DNA of 64,000 bases from Rhizophagus irregularis (GCF_026210795.1 NC_089446.1:2881001-2945000); one strand, 5' to 3'. Shown: positions 25,501 through 36,347, counted from the stretch's first letter. The notes: generated by a model not told the origin, from the letters alone. Program-made: numbers and translations.

Positions 25501-25513
25501 TTTGATTATTCAT
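10521..25513 (-). CDS. RNF213/mysterin-like giant AAA+ ubiquitin ligase, copy 2 (complete, 13 exons)
   Basis: Exons: 25513-24068, 23977-23169, 23095-21323, 21234-19296, 19216-18273, 18192-18105, 18037-17195, 17109-17055, 16952-16847, 16773-15724, 15637-13214, 13123-10882, 10802-10521. All phases close, giving 4666 residues (vertebrate RNF213 is about 5200). Domain order: disordered N terminus; CBM20-like domain about 173-285 (GEPILIGSIPEFGEW); helical stalk; first ATP site with Walker A GEAGCGKTSL about 1990 and Walker B WLFFDEINT about 2040; second ATP site with GSPGSSKSLA about 2304 and VVLLDEVGLAE about 2377; the family hallmarks VEAGQPLILTDLEIIYGSLYD and DPPLLNRFEKQ (about 2695); a helical E3 shell; an RZ finger about 3826-3860; a polar tail. 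No RING Cys/His set is visible where vertebrates carry one. It probably acts as a cytosolic ATP-regulated ubiquitin ligase; the substrate is unknown. Confidence 0.92.
13020..13123 (-). other. RZ-type zinc finger of RNF213-like copy 2 with altered ligand pattern
   Basis: The start of exon 12 encodes RYQCKCGYVYLIGDCG, a short linker, then CPECGNMIGGMNH. This is the RZ finger, the ubiquitin-transfer element of RNF213 and ZNFX1. The usual family pattern is C-x3-H, a GECG-like loop, then C-x2-C. Here the His position is Tyr (C-K-C-G-Y), and a second Cys sits two residues after the first. The IGG-x-NH tail typical of the family is kept. A C-x-C plus C-x2-C zinc site is a plausible replacement. Confidence 0.8.
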
Positions 25514-26450
25514 TGTAATTGTTTTAAAAAAGAAAAAAGTAAAATAATAATAATAATATATAATATATAATATATATATAAAAAAAAATTTTTTTTTCTT
25601 TTAAATAAAAAAAAATAAAATTATATATTTTAAAAAAATTTCAAAAATTTAAAAGGATAGGTCAGTTTATTGTATTCGTTTAACCTACCCAAAGAAAAAT
25701 TTTTGAAAGGAAAAAAAACAAAAAAAGAAAAAAAAAAGAAATTTTTTTTTTCCTTATCTTTTCTGGGGCATGTTTTTGTATATATATATATAGATAAAGA
25801 TATAGATATATATATATATTATATACAGGAAAAACACGTTTTTTTTAATGGTCACATGAATATAACTTTATACTTCAATTATTTCAATTATGGTTTTATA
25901 CGCGGCCCTTCAAAATTTAAAAAAGGAAATTACAATATTACAACCAAATGAACCAACCATTTTTTAATCAAAAATGCCAATTTGCAATGAAATCTTTTTT
26001 CAAATTCCGGAAGGCGCGCATGAGTTAATGATTATTAGTAAGACCTTAATTGTTTCTTAAAATGGTATTATTGAACTTAATTGAACTTTCAAAATTTCAA
26101 AATTTGGAATATTTTGTAACATAAATATTTTCACTTACTTTCTTACTTTGCCATATTAGTGTTACTAACTATATAAAAACAGCATATATATTTGAATATC
26201 TGATAAAGTTGAGTTAAGTGAGTGAAAAAAAAATGAGTTGATACATATACCGTAGTAAATTTTTTTTTTGATTTTTGTACGTGGGAATAAAGATTTTAAT
26301 TTTACCCTTTTTATTCAATGTTTTCACGTGCATACAATGTGACTTCAAAAATTTTTTATGAAATTTTTTTAATAAATGTAATTTACTTAATAATAATGAA
26401 TAATACTTTAAATAATTGAAATAATTGTATAAATGAAGAATGCTTTGAAT
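25514..26450 (-). promoter_or_regulatory. 5' flank of RNF213-like copy 2 and 3' flank of the chitinase
   Basis: Very AT-rich, with poly-A/T runs and an alternating TA/GATA stretch at about 25780-25825. Blocks shared with the copy 1 flank include cctaccca...gaaaaa, tctggggcatgttttt and the Ttattcaatgtttt...cacgtg segment near 26310. No ORF, RNA gene or transposon end was recognised. The promoter of copy 2 must lie here. Confidence 0.4.
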
Positions 26451-28010
26451 TTATTCAAATCCGTTTCTAACATTTTCATAGATACTATCAGGAAATGAAC
26501 GATGATTTGGAGTTTGATCAATTGCATCTTTTCCACCTAATCCATGATACGCAGCAGATAACAATGAACGTTCATGAGAAGTAGGGAAATCTCCACTTAA
26601 TTCCCAAAACATTACACCACGTAAATTGTTATGTTTAACATAATCAGTTTTGTGAATAATAACTTGTGGATTATCATAGGTAACAAATTCTCTATCAGAT
26701 GCTGAATAACTATAACTAGCAATCGCTTTTTCATCAAAATGTTCAGTAGCATTTTGACGAGGTAATTTCTTATAATCATAAACACCTTGTTCCCAAGTTC
26801 CTTCACCAACTCCATTATATGAAGAACCAAAACCATTAGTATTTTGAAATGCTCGACCATACATTGGCATACCAATAACTATCTTATCTTCATCTACGCC
26901 TTTGCTGATATAATAATCAACAGCTTTATGAGTTGATAAATCACTTCCATATAAATTTGATTGATGACTTGCCTTACTTGACCAAGATCCACTAAAATCA
27001 TAGGCCATAAGATAAAAAAGATCAAGATATTTATTCATATCTTTCAATTTCATTTTCTTATATTGTTCTTCTCCACATGGCAATGCAGCGGTCAAAAGTA
27101 ATTTATGTGAATGATTTTGTGATTCAGAATATTCATCCAACGCCTCTCTAAGTTCCTTTAACAATTTAACATAATTCTTAGCATCTCCCTCATTTTGAGG
27201 ATATTCCCAATCAACTATTAAAATAAAATAAAATAAAAGAGTTAAAACGATAATAATTAAATATATAAATAATAATAATAATTTATTAAAATGAAACTTA
27301 CTATCTAAACCATCTAAACCCAAATCTTTAAGTAATTCAATAGAGGAAGTAACAAATTTCTTTCTTGAATCAGATTTAGAAGCAACTGATGGGAAATTAG
27401 TTGACCATGACCATCCTCCAATTGATAAACTAACTTTGAAATGTTTCTTCTTCTTTTTTAATAAACCTAATTGTTTAAAGTTTCCATAAAGATTTTTTTT
27501 TTCATCATTCCAAGAGTCACCTTCAAAATGTTTATCAGTATCAGCCCAAGAATCCCCTAAAAATACTTCCCCATCCGGTTTGATATTTGCAAAGGCATAT
27601 AATATATGAGTTACTTTATCTGAATCTATATCAATAACATTATATGCTCGAGCATAAATACTCCATGACGCAAAATAAGCAGCAATAACTTTTCCACTTT
27701 CGCTCATTGGAGGCTTTGGTTCTTTAACAGGTGTTGTCACTGGAGTTGATGTTGGTGATAGTGTAGATGATATTGAAGTTGTTTGTACGGCAGTAGGTAT
27801 TGCTAAAGTAGTTTTTTCTATAGGAATTTGATCCGTTTGATCAATATTATTTGCAGTATCTTCCAAATAAAAATATGAAGGGATTATATTCCAAACAGAT
27901 ATAAATACTACAAAAAATAAAATGATAATTAAAGCTTTTAATTGTGAACCACGTTTGATTTGAGGTTCAGAAGAACTTTCAGAAGTACTAAGTGGTTCGT
28001 ATTTCGCCAT
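26451..28010 (-). CDS. Membrane-anchored GH18 (class V) chitinase
   Basis: Two exons, 28010-27302 and 27214-26451, separated by an 87-bp intron; 490 residues. The intron is in frame, but removing it restores the catalytic motif DGLDIDWEYP (family DxxDxDxE, with the Glu as acid/base). The other GH18 substrate-binding signature, SLSIGGWSWS, is also present. MPMYGRAF and GVMFWELSGD mark the later barrel strands. The N terminus is cytosolic and followed by a hydrophobic stretch (LKALIIILFFVVFISVW), then a Thr/Ser/Pro-rich stalk. This predicts a type II anchor with the catalytic domain outside the cell, in line with wall remodelling. The ATG at 28010 is chosen because the frame further upstream offers only a GTG. 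A decayed duplicate is at 8221-9040. Confidence 0.93.
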   Translation of the reverse strand: MAKYEPLSTSESSSEPQIKRGSQLKALIIILFFVVFISVWNIIPSYFYLEDTANNIDQTDQIPIEKTTLAIPTAVQTTSISSTLSPTSTPVTTPVKEPKPPMSESGKVIAAYFASWSIYARAYNVIDIDSDKVTHILYAFANIKPDGEVFLGDSWADTDKHFEGDSWNDEKKNLYGNFKQLGLLKKKKKHFKVSLSIGGWSWSTNFPSVASKSDSRKKFVTSSIELLKDLGLDGLDSKFHFNKLLLLFIYLIIIVLTLLFYFILIVDWEYPQNEGDAKNYVKLLKELREALDEYSESQNHSHKLLLTAALPCGEEQYKKMKLKDMNKYLDLFYLMAYDFSGSWSSKASHQSNLYGSDLSTHKAVDYYISKGVDEDKIVIGMPMYGRAFQNTNGFGSSYNGVGEGTWEQGVYDYKKLPRQNATEHFDEKAIASYSYSASDREFVTYDNPQVIIHKTDYVKHNNLRGVMFWELSGDFPTSHERSLLSAAYHGLGGKDAIDQTPNHRSFPDSIYENVRNGFE

Positions 28011-28348
28011 TATAGAAATTACCTTTTGAAAGTAGTATTTCTTAACGTTACCAAAAATAACTGGGCTCACAATTAATTAATTAATACATATAATTGATTT
28101 GCGTTGTACAGTACATTGAAATCGTTTCACGTAAATCGATCGTCAAATTTACGAAAGATTGCTTTTTGAAATTTAACTTTATTAAATACGCAGATCAAAA
28201 TTTATCAAATAAAAATTGTTTGCATTTTCCTTTAATTAGTTTTCCCGGAAACGAGGAAAAAAATATATATAGATATTATTATACATATTTAGTTATAAAT
28301 TACTAAATGTTATTTTTAATATAGCAACAAACCATGAAAATGAAATAA
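28011..28348. other. Spacer between the chitinase start and the kinesin 3' end
   Basis: A 338-bp AT-rich interval with no coding signal. It must hold the chitinase promoter and the kinesin 3' untranslated region. No recognised element was found. Confidence 0.5.
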
Positions 28349-30659
28349 TTAGGCACACCCATTTCTCATTGCCGTTCCTACGTGCGCCTTTCTTGCATCT
28401 TGTCCAAAAGATAAACTTTTTTTGGTCTCGTTGGTCGAATCAGTAGAAGGTGATACGTTAACTAGCATACACACTTTTGCGGTACCGCCTTAATAAATGA
28501 ATAAATATATATATATGTATATAAAAAGGATTAATACTTGAAAAATCAATGAGATCAATAGAATACAATAATACTTTACCAAGTGAATATTTTAACAAAC
28601 TTGTTAACACCGAGTCACGATAATTAACGTGGTTCGATTTGTCCTTAATTTGTTGAATCACATATCTAAGATAGAAAAGAGATTTGTTTATACTCTGTGC
28701 CTCAGTCATTTGATCGCCTACAGAGCCAGATTTATCAATATTTTCAGATCCTGCTAGATCAACTAGGCTAAGAGAACCTCGACTGCTCATTTTTTCAAGT
28801 GGATTTTCTCCTTCTAAGTGAAGGATAAATACACCATGACTTCTTGAAGAAACAGAATTAGAATTAGTTGATGACTTAGATCTACGATTCGAGGCTTTGC
28901 CTATTAATATTTCCATATCTTTCTTTTTACTGATTTTGACTAGGAAATTAAAAAAGGTTAGCCATGATAATAAATAGAATTAACATAAATTGAATAAAAA
29001 TTATTTACGTCTTTCGGCATTCTCAATGATTGTCATGCGAGTGTCTTCATTGTATACTATCTTGCATAAATCCTTGCTCTCCTTAAATGATTTTTTGCGA
29101 TCCTCCTTAAATGATTTTTTGCGATCCTTGCATGATTTTTTGCGATCTTTATCCTCATCTATAAGTAAGTCTTGAATTGTTTCGTTATAAATTTCAATAT
29201 ATTGAACGTATACCTCAAAGTTCCATCCAAGTTTATTTGTTTCCTCAATTTTATCAAAAATTTCATCAATTGATCGAGGAATGACACCTTTCTTTTCTGG
29301 GCTGTTCACGTTACCTTCCATTGTATAAGTTTTTCCAGACCCTGTTTGCCCATATGCAAATATACAAACGTTGTATCCATCAATAGCTGATTGCACAAGT
29401 GGACTAAGTTCTAGGTAAACTTCTTTTTGATCTGCACTTGTATTGAAAACGTGATCAAATTCGTATGTTGACTTTTCGATTTGCATCTGCCAAAGTCTTA
29501 ATCTCTTGGTGGAAACTTGAATAGTATGCTTATCATCAAAGCATTCCAAGCTAACCTGTTCAATTTCTTTCTCTTTATCAGTATATGGACGAACACGGCA
29601 CATTACTCGAATGTTTCCCATGAGATCTAGATTTTGGTTATGCAAATCCTTTCGAGTATTTTCTTCCGCTTTCAATCCAGCATAAATTTCTTGTATTTGT
29701 TTAAGCTGATACTCGTACAATAATCTTTTTTCTATGATTTTATTATTCCTAAGTTCTAAACCTTTTCTCGATTCTAAGATGATTTCACTAAGTTTGTTGC
29801 TCTCTTCATTTGCTACATCACAATGCTCATTGAGCTTCTTCATCTCTTCATTATACGTGGCTGTTTGTTTCTACATTAATAAACGTACGAATGGGTCAGA
29901 TTTTATGGAACATTATTATTTTTTTTTTGTAAGAAAAAAAAATTAGATTACCTTCATTTGTTCAATACTCTTAAACAATGTCTCGTGTTCGTTTTCGACT
30001 CGAACCAAATCATCACGTATTTTCGAGATTCTAGACCTTATGGCTTCATTACGTTTTTTAATTTCAATCATTTCGCGTCGAGACTTGGCTAATTGCATTT
30101 TACTCTCTAAAATTCCTGCACGCGACCTACTCCTCTCGGTCATAGATTTGGTAACAAGTTGCAATCGCTGTTTACTTTCTAAAATCCCTGCACGCGACCT
30201 ATTCTTCTCGGTCATAGATTTGGTAACAAGTTTTAAAGGCTTTATAGGACAACTCTTTGTAACAGTTCTTCCATAGTTAACTGACTTCCCACTTGCCTTC
30301 ACATTTGCTTTCCCACTCGGCCTAGGTATAATTTTCTTAGGAACAGGAAGCGCTGTAAATCTCTTTGTATCATTGACGATATTATTAAAAGGAATTTTTC
30401 TTGTTTTTGTTGTAGCCTTTTTATTAATAATACCACTTGTCACATTGTTTTTTGAATTAATACTCGTACTGGGAACATTTTCAACGTTAGAACTATTACC
30501 AGTTTTTCATTAAATATTAAAATATATTAATTTAAAAAATTTAGAAAAATTAGGAAGGAAAAGAAAAAGAAAACCATACTTCTTAACTTTTTTATTAATT
30601 AATAATTCTTCGTTATTTCGCTTTCGTTTCGGGTTAGGTATACTTTTCTTTGGATCCAT
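28349..30659 (-). CDS. Kinesin-14 (C-terminal motor kinesin)
   Basis: Five exons: 30659-30580, 30492-29952, 29870-29009, 28939-28580, 28488-28349; phases close at 660 residues. A basic N-terminal tail (about 1-150) is followed by a coiled coil and a C-terminal motor from about residue 290. The neck-motor junction reads LMGNIRVMCRVRP, the kinesin-14 signature for minus-end-directed motors. The ATP site is GQTGSGKT, switch I is NSVSSRSH and switch II is DLAGSE. The motor closes with GGTAKVCMLVNVSPS. Oddities are a charged insertion of three DRKKS-type units near the surface loop after IQDLLIDEDK, and a variant NKSLFYLRYVI where NKSLSxLxxVI is usual. The tail has a 24-residue direct repeat. The expected role is spindle or nuclear microtubule organisation. 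The 3' half is duplicated as a pseudogene at 9291-9910. Confidence 0.92.
30100..30240 (-). repeat. 72-bp direct repeat in the kinesin tail
   Basis: Two adjacent units encode 24-residue repeats that begin LVTKSMTE and contain SRAGILESK. The DNA units are nearly identical (shared strings cctgcacgcgacct and ctcggtcatagatttggt), so this is a recent in-frame tandem duplication in the basic tail. Confidence 0.85.
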
Positions 30660-31724
30660 ATTTAAAAAAAAAGAGAGAAATATTTTTTTTTTCTTTAAAA
30701 AAAAAAAAAAAAAAAATACTTTTAAAGAGAGTAAAAAAAAACTTTAAATATAAACTAATTCATTTGTTTATTCCTTTATTCTAATGATTTCTACTGGTCA
30801 TATATTCCATTGTTTTTTTTTTTGGTAAATTTTACGCGTTCATTGATTTATTATATACAGTATAAACAAAACGCGTTCATGTGATCACGAATTCATTATA
30901 TAATATAATGTACTTGTGGGAAAATCAATTCATGTAAAAATTCATGTTCAAAAAACTTTTTTTTTCTTTTTTTTTTTTTTTTTTTGATTAGATTAAAATG
31001 ATTTGCATTATACACTACCAAAAAGAAAGTAGCATCTTTTTTTTATACATATATACACATATATATAAAATGAACAAAAAAAAATACATATAAACATTTA
31101 TAATTATACTTTCATATATATCTCTATCTATAACTCAAATGAAGACTATTTACTACTTTTGATTTCGTTTATGAAAACGCAATTTTCTAATGATCTTTGA
31201 GAAAAGAGAAAAAAATAAAAGTGGTTAAGCTAATTAATAAAATGAATGTAAAAAATGGTGAACAAGGAAGATGATAATCAATGAAATAATAAAGAATGTG
31301 AAAGAGTAAAAATTCGCAAATGATAACTATTGAAAAATGATGATTGCGTTATAATTAGCGAAAAAATTTTATAACCAATGTTCAAAACAATGAATGAATT
31401 GTCAGCGATTTTTTTTTTACACGTCAATGACATTAAAGATAAAATCACAATCACATTCAAGAACGAATTTTTTTAATTAAGACCAAAGACCGAATGTGTC
31501 AAGATAGGAGTGAGTATAGAGAGCATAATAAATAATAATTATTATATAAAACATTATTAAGAACTTCATTAAAGTTAATGTAAATCAATAAACAGAGAAC
31601 GAAATTTTATATTTGTACATACTATGAACAAAGAAATGCAATAAAAATTATCTTACATTACTCTTGCCGTAATGTCATGACAAAAGTAACACCCTCCTCC
31701 GTTCACAATGACTCGACTCTTCCA
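30660..31724. other. Intergenic, kinesin promoter side and NOT2 3' side
   Basis: Poly-A/T tracts at about 30695-30720 and 30955-30985, and an alternating (TA/CA)n stretch near 31046-31070. No ORF with coding character, no RNA gene and no transposon ends were recognised. Confidence 0.5.
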
Positions 31725-34444
31725 TTAAAAATCTTTGAGCCCACTCTGAGCTATATAATGACCACCTTGTCCAAGGCCAGGTCCTAATGGATGATGTGGA
31801 CCAATTGTTGGATGATGTAATTGTTGTAATTGTTGTAATTGTGCAGGAGTAGCGCCACCTAATCCAGCCAAAGCATTAGCAGTTAAACCACTAGCACCAG
31901 CACCACCGGCCCCTGAGGGTATATTATTACTAAGACCCATCAGACTTGACATATTCATTGAATTTACTGAAAGATTTTGCTGTACCGCCTGCTGCAAGCC
32001 TGTAGGCGCTAATGAGGAGAGATTGGATGATGATGAACCACCCATGCTACTAATACTACTCATGCTATTCAACATAGGACGTTCTTCTAAAGCATCATAT
32101 ACAAGAACAAATTCTTTTTTGACTTTTTCCCATGACTCAGGATCAAAATAGATATAGTTTCCACGTTCGTAACTCTGCGTTTTTGCAACTGGGTCTGTAC
32201 CAAACTCTTTTGTTAACCAGAACTGATGTTCTTTATGATATCGCCAATTACGATTATATCTGATGATAAAACAAATATATATTAAATAAAAAGAAAAAAA
32301 ATAAGGGCGGGAGTCAGGGGGAAATCAAAATTTTTTTTATTGGTTCACTTGCTGATCACAGTCATGTGAACAAAGTTAAGTTAACAACAAAAATTACTCA
32401 AAAAAAATTCTGGATTTCCTTTTTTTTTTTAACTGACACCCTCCCTTAAATTTTAAAATGATACTTATAACTCACAATTCTTGAGCTGCAGCTTCTTGTA
32501 ATATATCTCGAGGCATGCTATAGAAAATGTAAAAGAGCGTTTCATCAGAAAATGATCCTATTTTCGATTGAGCTGGTGGTGGTGGTTGAACGTTATAACA
32601 AGACGGTAAATGGTACTCAGGTTCAATTAAACCAGCAACTTGATTATTCTCTGCCCAAGGTGACGTAAATGTTGCGTAAAGTGCACTATAAGATCATATA
32701 AATTAATGAGAAAAATAGAACAAAAGTAGAAAAGATTTATAAACACTTACTCTGGTGAATTTAAATTTAATCCTAAAGTTGTTAGATCACTCCCTAATGC
32801 CAGCATGCTTAAATCAGGATCGGTCATTCGTATTACACTTAATAAACCGAGTAAACCAAATTCATCTGCCGATGCCACGGACGATGACGACGACGATGAT
32901 TGGTTTAACGAAGGTGTACCACCTACATTTGATTGCAAATTAGGTATGCCTATTGATGGTGGATATGGCGTACCCGTTAAGGTTGATGTCGTTGAGTATG
33001 GCGTTGTTGGAATAGGCCATGTTAATGAATACGCCAACATCGAAGATGAGGATGAAGAAGGATTTTGTTGCATTATTTGTACACTACCTCCGGATTTTGT
33101 AGAGAAATTCTAACAAAAATAATTTTCAAAAAAAAAATATATATATATAATGATTGAACAAAATCCGATATCATTCAAATCGTGAGGTAAAAAAATCCAT
33201 CATGCGTGTAAATTGTAAATTACGATAAATGGTAATAATATTATTTTTACATATTACACACACCTTTTTGTCTTGTTCGGACACGGAATTCATTTGTGAT
33301 TGACTCGATGGTCTTATTCCGCCTGAGGATCAACATCAAAGGAGCAAAATCTTAATTTTCGTATTCTGCACAAATCCCAATTATTGAGAGTCAAACTTAA
33401 CTAAAAATACACCCCATATTTCCATTTTTTTTTTAAATTTAAATATGGGTAACGTACCATTGCTTATTCGACCATCCTGAATGCCTGATGATGACATGTC
33501 TGATGACATAGTATTTCCATTACTTAATCCATCAACATTATTTTGTTGTTGATGGTTCACCAAATGATGTTGCGATACACCAGGCTGTGAACCAACTACC
33601 CCACGATTTCCTGAATTATTCGTTGCACCTGGTAAAGCTGGAAAGTCGTCAATAGTAAATTCTTGCGATGTTTGTTGGTGATGAATTGACCTGTTATCAT
33701 TTAAAGTAGTATTTGTTCCGGTCTGTGCCGTATTCGCATAGCTTGAACTCATTCCTGTTGCAGATGAGTTATTCGACGTTGTATTTGCACTTCCTAAAGC
33801 AGGAAATTCAGACATATCCAAAATATCATTCTGTTGAGAATGCACGCTATGTATTGCACCAGGATATGATGTAAAATTTTGTTGTCGTGTTGAAATGTTT
33901 TGAGAAGTTAAAGAAGAACCTGGAGTAAAATTCCATGACGGTACATTCGTTGCTAAAATTAAAATTTAATTAACGTATTGAATTAATTAAATGAATTGAT
34001 CAAAATTTAAATTATTTTATATTGATCTTTTAAAAATTTCTTGGATCAAAAAAAAAAATTGAATTAATTAAAAATAAAATTATTAATATAATACCAATCC
34101 TTCCATTGACTCTAGACATCAATGGATTTCCTCCAGCAGTTCTTTGAGGCATCGAAGTTGGTGGATATGCAGAATTAATTGGACCCGGCCGATTAGCTTG
34201 TTGAGCTGGATTTACAACTGCTATTTTTTTTTTATTTATTTAATTTAATTTTTTTTTTTTTTAAAAAAAAAATATATATATATAGTTAATAAATTTTCTT
34301 TTAAATAATAAATAATTAATTTATAATGATATAATAAATTATTTTACCTGTCATACCTGACCGATTCATTAAGCCTCCTCCTGGTTGTGGACCAAATCGA
34401 TTAGGGGTATTGATTGTTTTAATGATATTGCTGTTGGCAGGCAT
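31725..34444 (-). CDS. NOT2: CCR4-NOT complex subunit NOT2 (CNOT2)
   Basis: Seven exons: 34444-34348, 34220-34095, 33952-33458, 33322-33264, 33109-32751, 32685-32476, 32259-31725; phases close at 626 residues. The first half is Ser/Asn/Gln/Pro-rich with two FPAL motifs (DMSEFPALGS, DDFPALPGA), as in NOT2 proteins. The second half is the NOT box: GLLGLLSVIRMTDPDLSML, LGTDLT-like ALGSDLTTLGLNLNSPE, SPWAE, HKEHQFWLTKE, then YERGNYIYFDPESW and KEFVLVYDALEERP. NOT2 joins NOT3/5 to the NOT1 scaffold of the cytoplasmic deadenylase, controlling mRNA decay. After LEERP, where NOT2 normally ends soon, about 116 extra residues of Ser/Gly/Leu/Gln-rich sequence follow. A non-coding first exon further upstream is possible. 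Confidence 0.95.
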
Positions 34445-35853
34445 GGATTCTAAATTGAGTATAATATGTATTGATTTTAAATAAAAGAAAAAATATTTTA
34501 TTTTTTATAAAATAATAAAAAATAAAATAACATACCTGAAAACAAATATTATTTTAAAGTTTTTTGTTGGTTAGCTTTAAAAAATGTCTTGAGAAGAAAG
34601 AAAAAAGCCAACCAGTTGTATACTTTGTACAAGGAGAATCGTATTGTTTATTAACATTTAAATATCGTCTAATTGGCGACACAAGAAAACTTCTCTATTT
34701 AGAGTTCAAAAGTCACATGACTTAATTCTCAAGTTGATCAGAGGATCAGTGATACAAGTTCAAATAGGTTGATTTACCCGAATGCTAAATATATAATGTG
34801 AATTTCTTTTGCCAAAAATAAAAAGTTTGTTGTCACGTGAAATCAAAATTGAGTTTCATGAAAAAAAAAAAAAAAAAAATTTGGGAATGTGTTTCATTAT
34901 CCAGTTTTCGTTTCATTGGAAATGGGAATTAATTTCTAAAAAATTTCGAAAAAAGGATAAGTTTATGCGGAGGATGATTTACAATGCTTAATAATGCTTA
35001 ATCAAACATAAAACGTCCGTAAATGAAAAGCCTCTAAAGATCGTAGCTAAGCCACTCTTCGAATAACACGGAAGTGGATAATTTACGACACATTATTAAA
35101 AAAAAACCAGGAAAAAACCTTTATTGAAAACTTTTTATTCGGATAGAACATGTGACCAGTTCATTTAATTTGTTAAATAACCTTTTTTATAATTGTGTCA
35201 CAAATAAAATTTGAATGGTTTTGAACGTAAATAGTTAGAAAAAATCGATTTAACTTAAATAATACTTGTTATCATTCAAAAAGAATCAAGTTAATTGTTT
35301 TGAGTACAAGTTTTTTACAATTGAATACAAAAGAAAATACAAGAATATAATGAAGATTATGAAGATTATTATTATTTTTTATTTTTAAAAGTTTCTCCAG
35401 TCTATAATAAAGATAGTGAATTTACAAATTACATAGCTAAAGAAACGAAATGTTACGTTTGGGGAATTTAGATTTTGACAAATGACGTGTACATACGTGA
35501 TTGCCTGACAATTGATTATCATCAAAGATTACGTAATTGAGATTTATAGATTTTATATCATCGTTATTTCTTTAAAGGCAAAGTAGGCAAAGTGTGTGTG
35601 ATCAAATTTTGTAACATGATAAAACAGATAATCGTATATGAGAATGGATCATTCTAGCAATTTTGGATCATGTGGGTAACGACGTAACGTACTAGAGAAG
35701 TCTAGCATTTTCCCGGATTTATAAATTTCCACGTGATCGTGTTTCGTGACTCGTGGCTCGTGACTCGTGAGCCGTTCGTGGTTCGTCACTACTGCGTCAC
35801 TACTGCGTCAGCGTGTACACGTGACAATTTGGCCTGAATTATGAAATTAAAGT
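34445..35853. other. Intergenic upstream of NOT2
   Basis: AT-rich with poly-A at about 34860-34880. A short array of cgtgactcgtggctcgtg-type units lies at about 35740-35800, and gtcactactgc is repeated beside it. No gene, RNA gene or complete transposon was recognised. The NOT2 promoter should be near 34450-34700. Confidence 0.45.
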
Positions 35854-36093
35854 GTGTGTAGCGTTATGGGCGTCCTTACTCCTTATCTTACACTATTACA
35901 GCCAGTGTCATCAAATTCGTTGTTAGCAAGGATGTTTCAAAATGATGCTATTAGCATTGACGAAGTAGCTAATTATTTAGCTCTCCCCAAGATTCATCAT
36001 GACGATTGTCCTTTAACATGGTGGAGAATTAATAAGACTAGGTTTCCAGTGCTGTCAAAATTAGCAAGAAAAGACTTACAGGGGATTCCTTAA
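35854..36093 (+). pseudogene. hAT transposase remnant (C-terminal dimerisation domain)
   Basis: A 79-residue open frame resembles the C-terminal dimerisation region of hAT transposases. It has SIDEVANYLALP, then CPLTWWRINKTRFPVLSKLA and a closing LQGIP (family pattern LxWWxxNxxxFPxLSxLARxxLxIP). The rest of a transposase, including its catalytic core, is absent on either side. It is a relic, not a working gene. Two TA-flanked MITEs follow directly. The short string gggcgtcctta at its start recurs inverted between those MITEs. Confidence 0.75.
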
Positions 36094-36101
36094 TGTACAT
36101 A

Positions 36102-36222
36102 CAGTGGGGGTGTACGATATTAATGTACGAACTGGCCGGAGTTAACGTTAACGCTATCACGTGCAAGTGCATAACTCCTAAACTCGGGCCAGTTTGTACG
36201 TTAATATTGTACACCCCTACTG
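36102..36222. mobile_element. TA-flanked MITE a (CAGTGGGGGTGTAC ends)
   Basis: The left end cagtgggggtgtacgatatt pairs with the inverse of the right end (aatattgtacacccctactg). The inverted repeat runs for over 35 bp to ggccagtt and has TA on both sides. This fits a Tc1/mariner-type MITE. The interior holds a cacgtg and a gttaacgttaac palindrome. Confidence 0.8.
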
Positions 36223-36244
36223 TACGTTAAGGACGCCCATCTTA

Positions 36245-36347
36245 CAGGGGGGATGTACAATCTTAACGTACACCTGGCAGCCCGAGTTTAGGAGTTAGTG
36301 CGTTAATTCCGGCCAGTTCCATACGTTAATATCGTACGCCCCCAGTG
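36245..36347. mobile_element. TA-flanked MITE b, same family as MITE a
   Basis: The left end caggggggatgtacaatctt pairs with the inverse of the right end (atatcgtacgcccccagtg), with TA on both sides. Its ends and its inner taggagtta segment match MITE a at 36102-36222. Two members of one family therefore lie 22 bp apart. Confidence 0.75.

Larger units (their letters stand above)
19214..29135. repeat. Segmental duplication, upstream unit (visible matching part)
   Basis: This is the partner of positions 1-9915. Gene order and strand are the same: kinesin, chitinase, RNF213-like, all on the minus strand. All three genes are open here, so this unit is closer to the ancestral arrangement. Sequence from 10521 to 19213 (RNF213-like exons 5-13) has no partner in the window, because the matching part of copy 1 would lie to the left of position 1. 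Confidence 0.88.
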
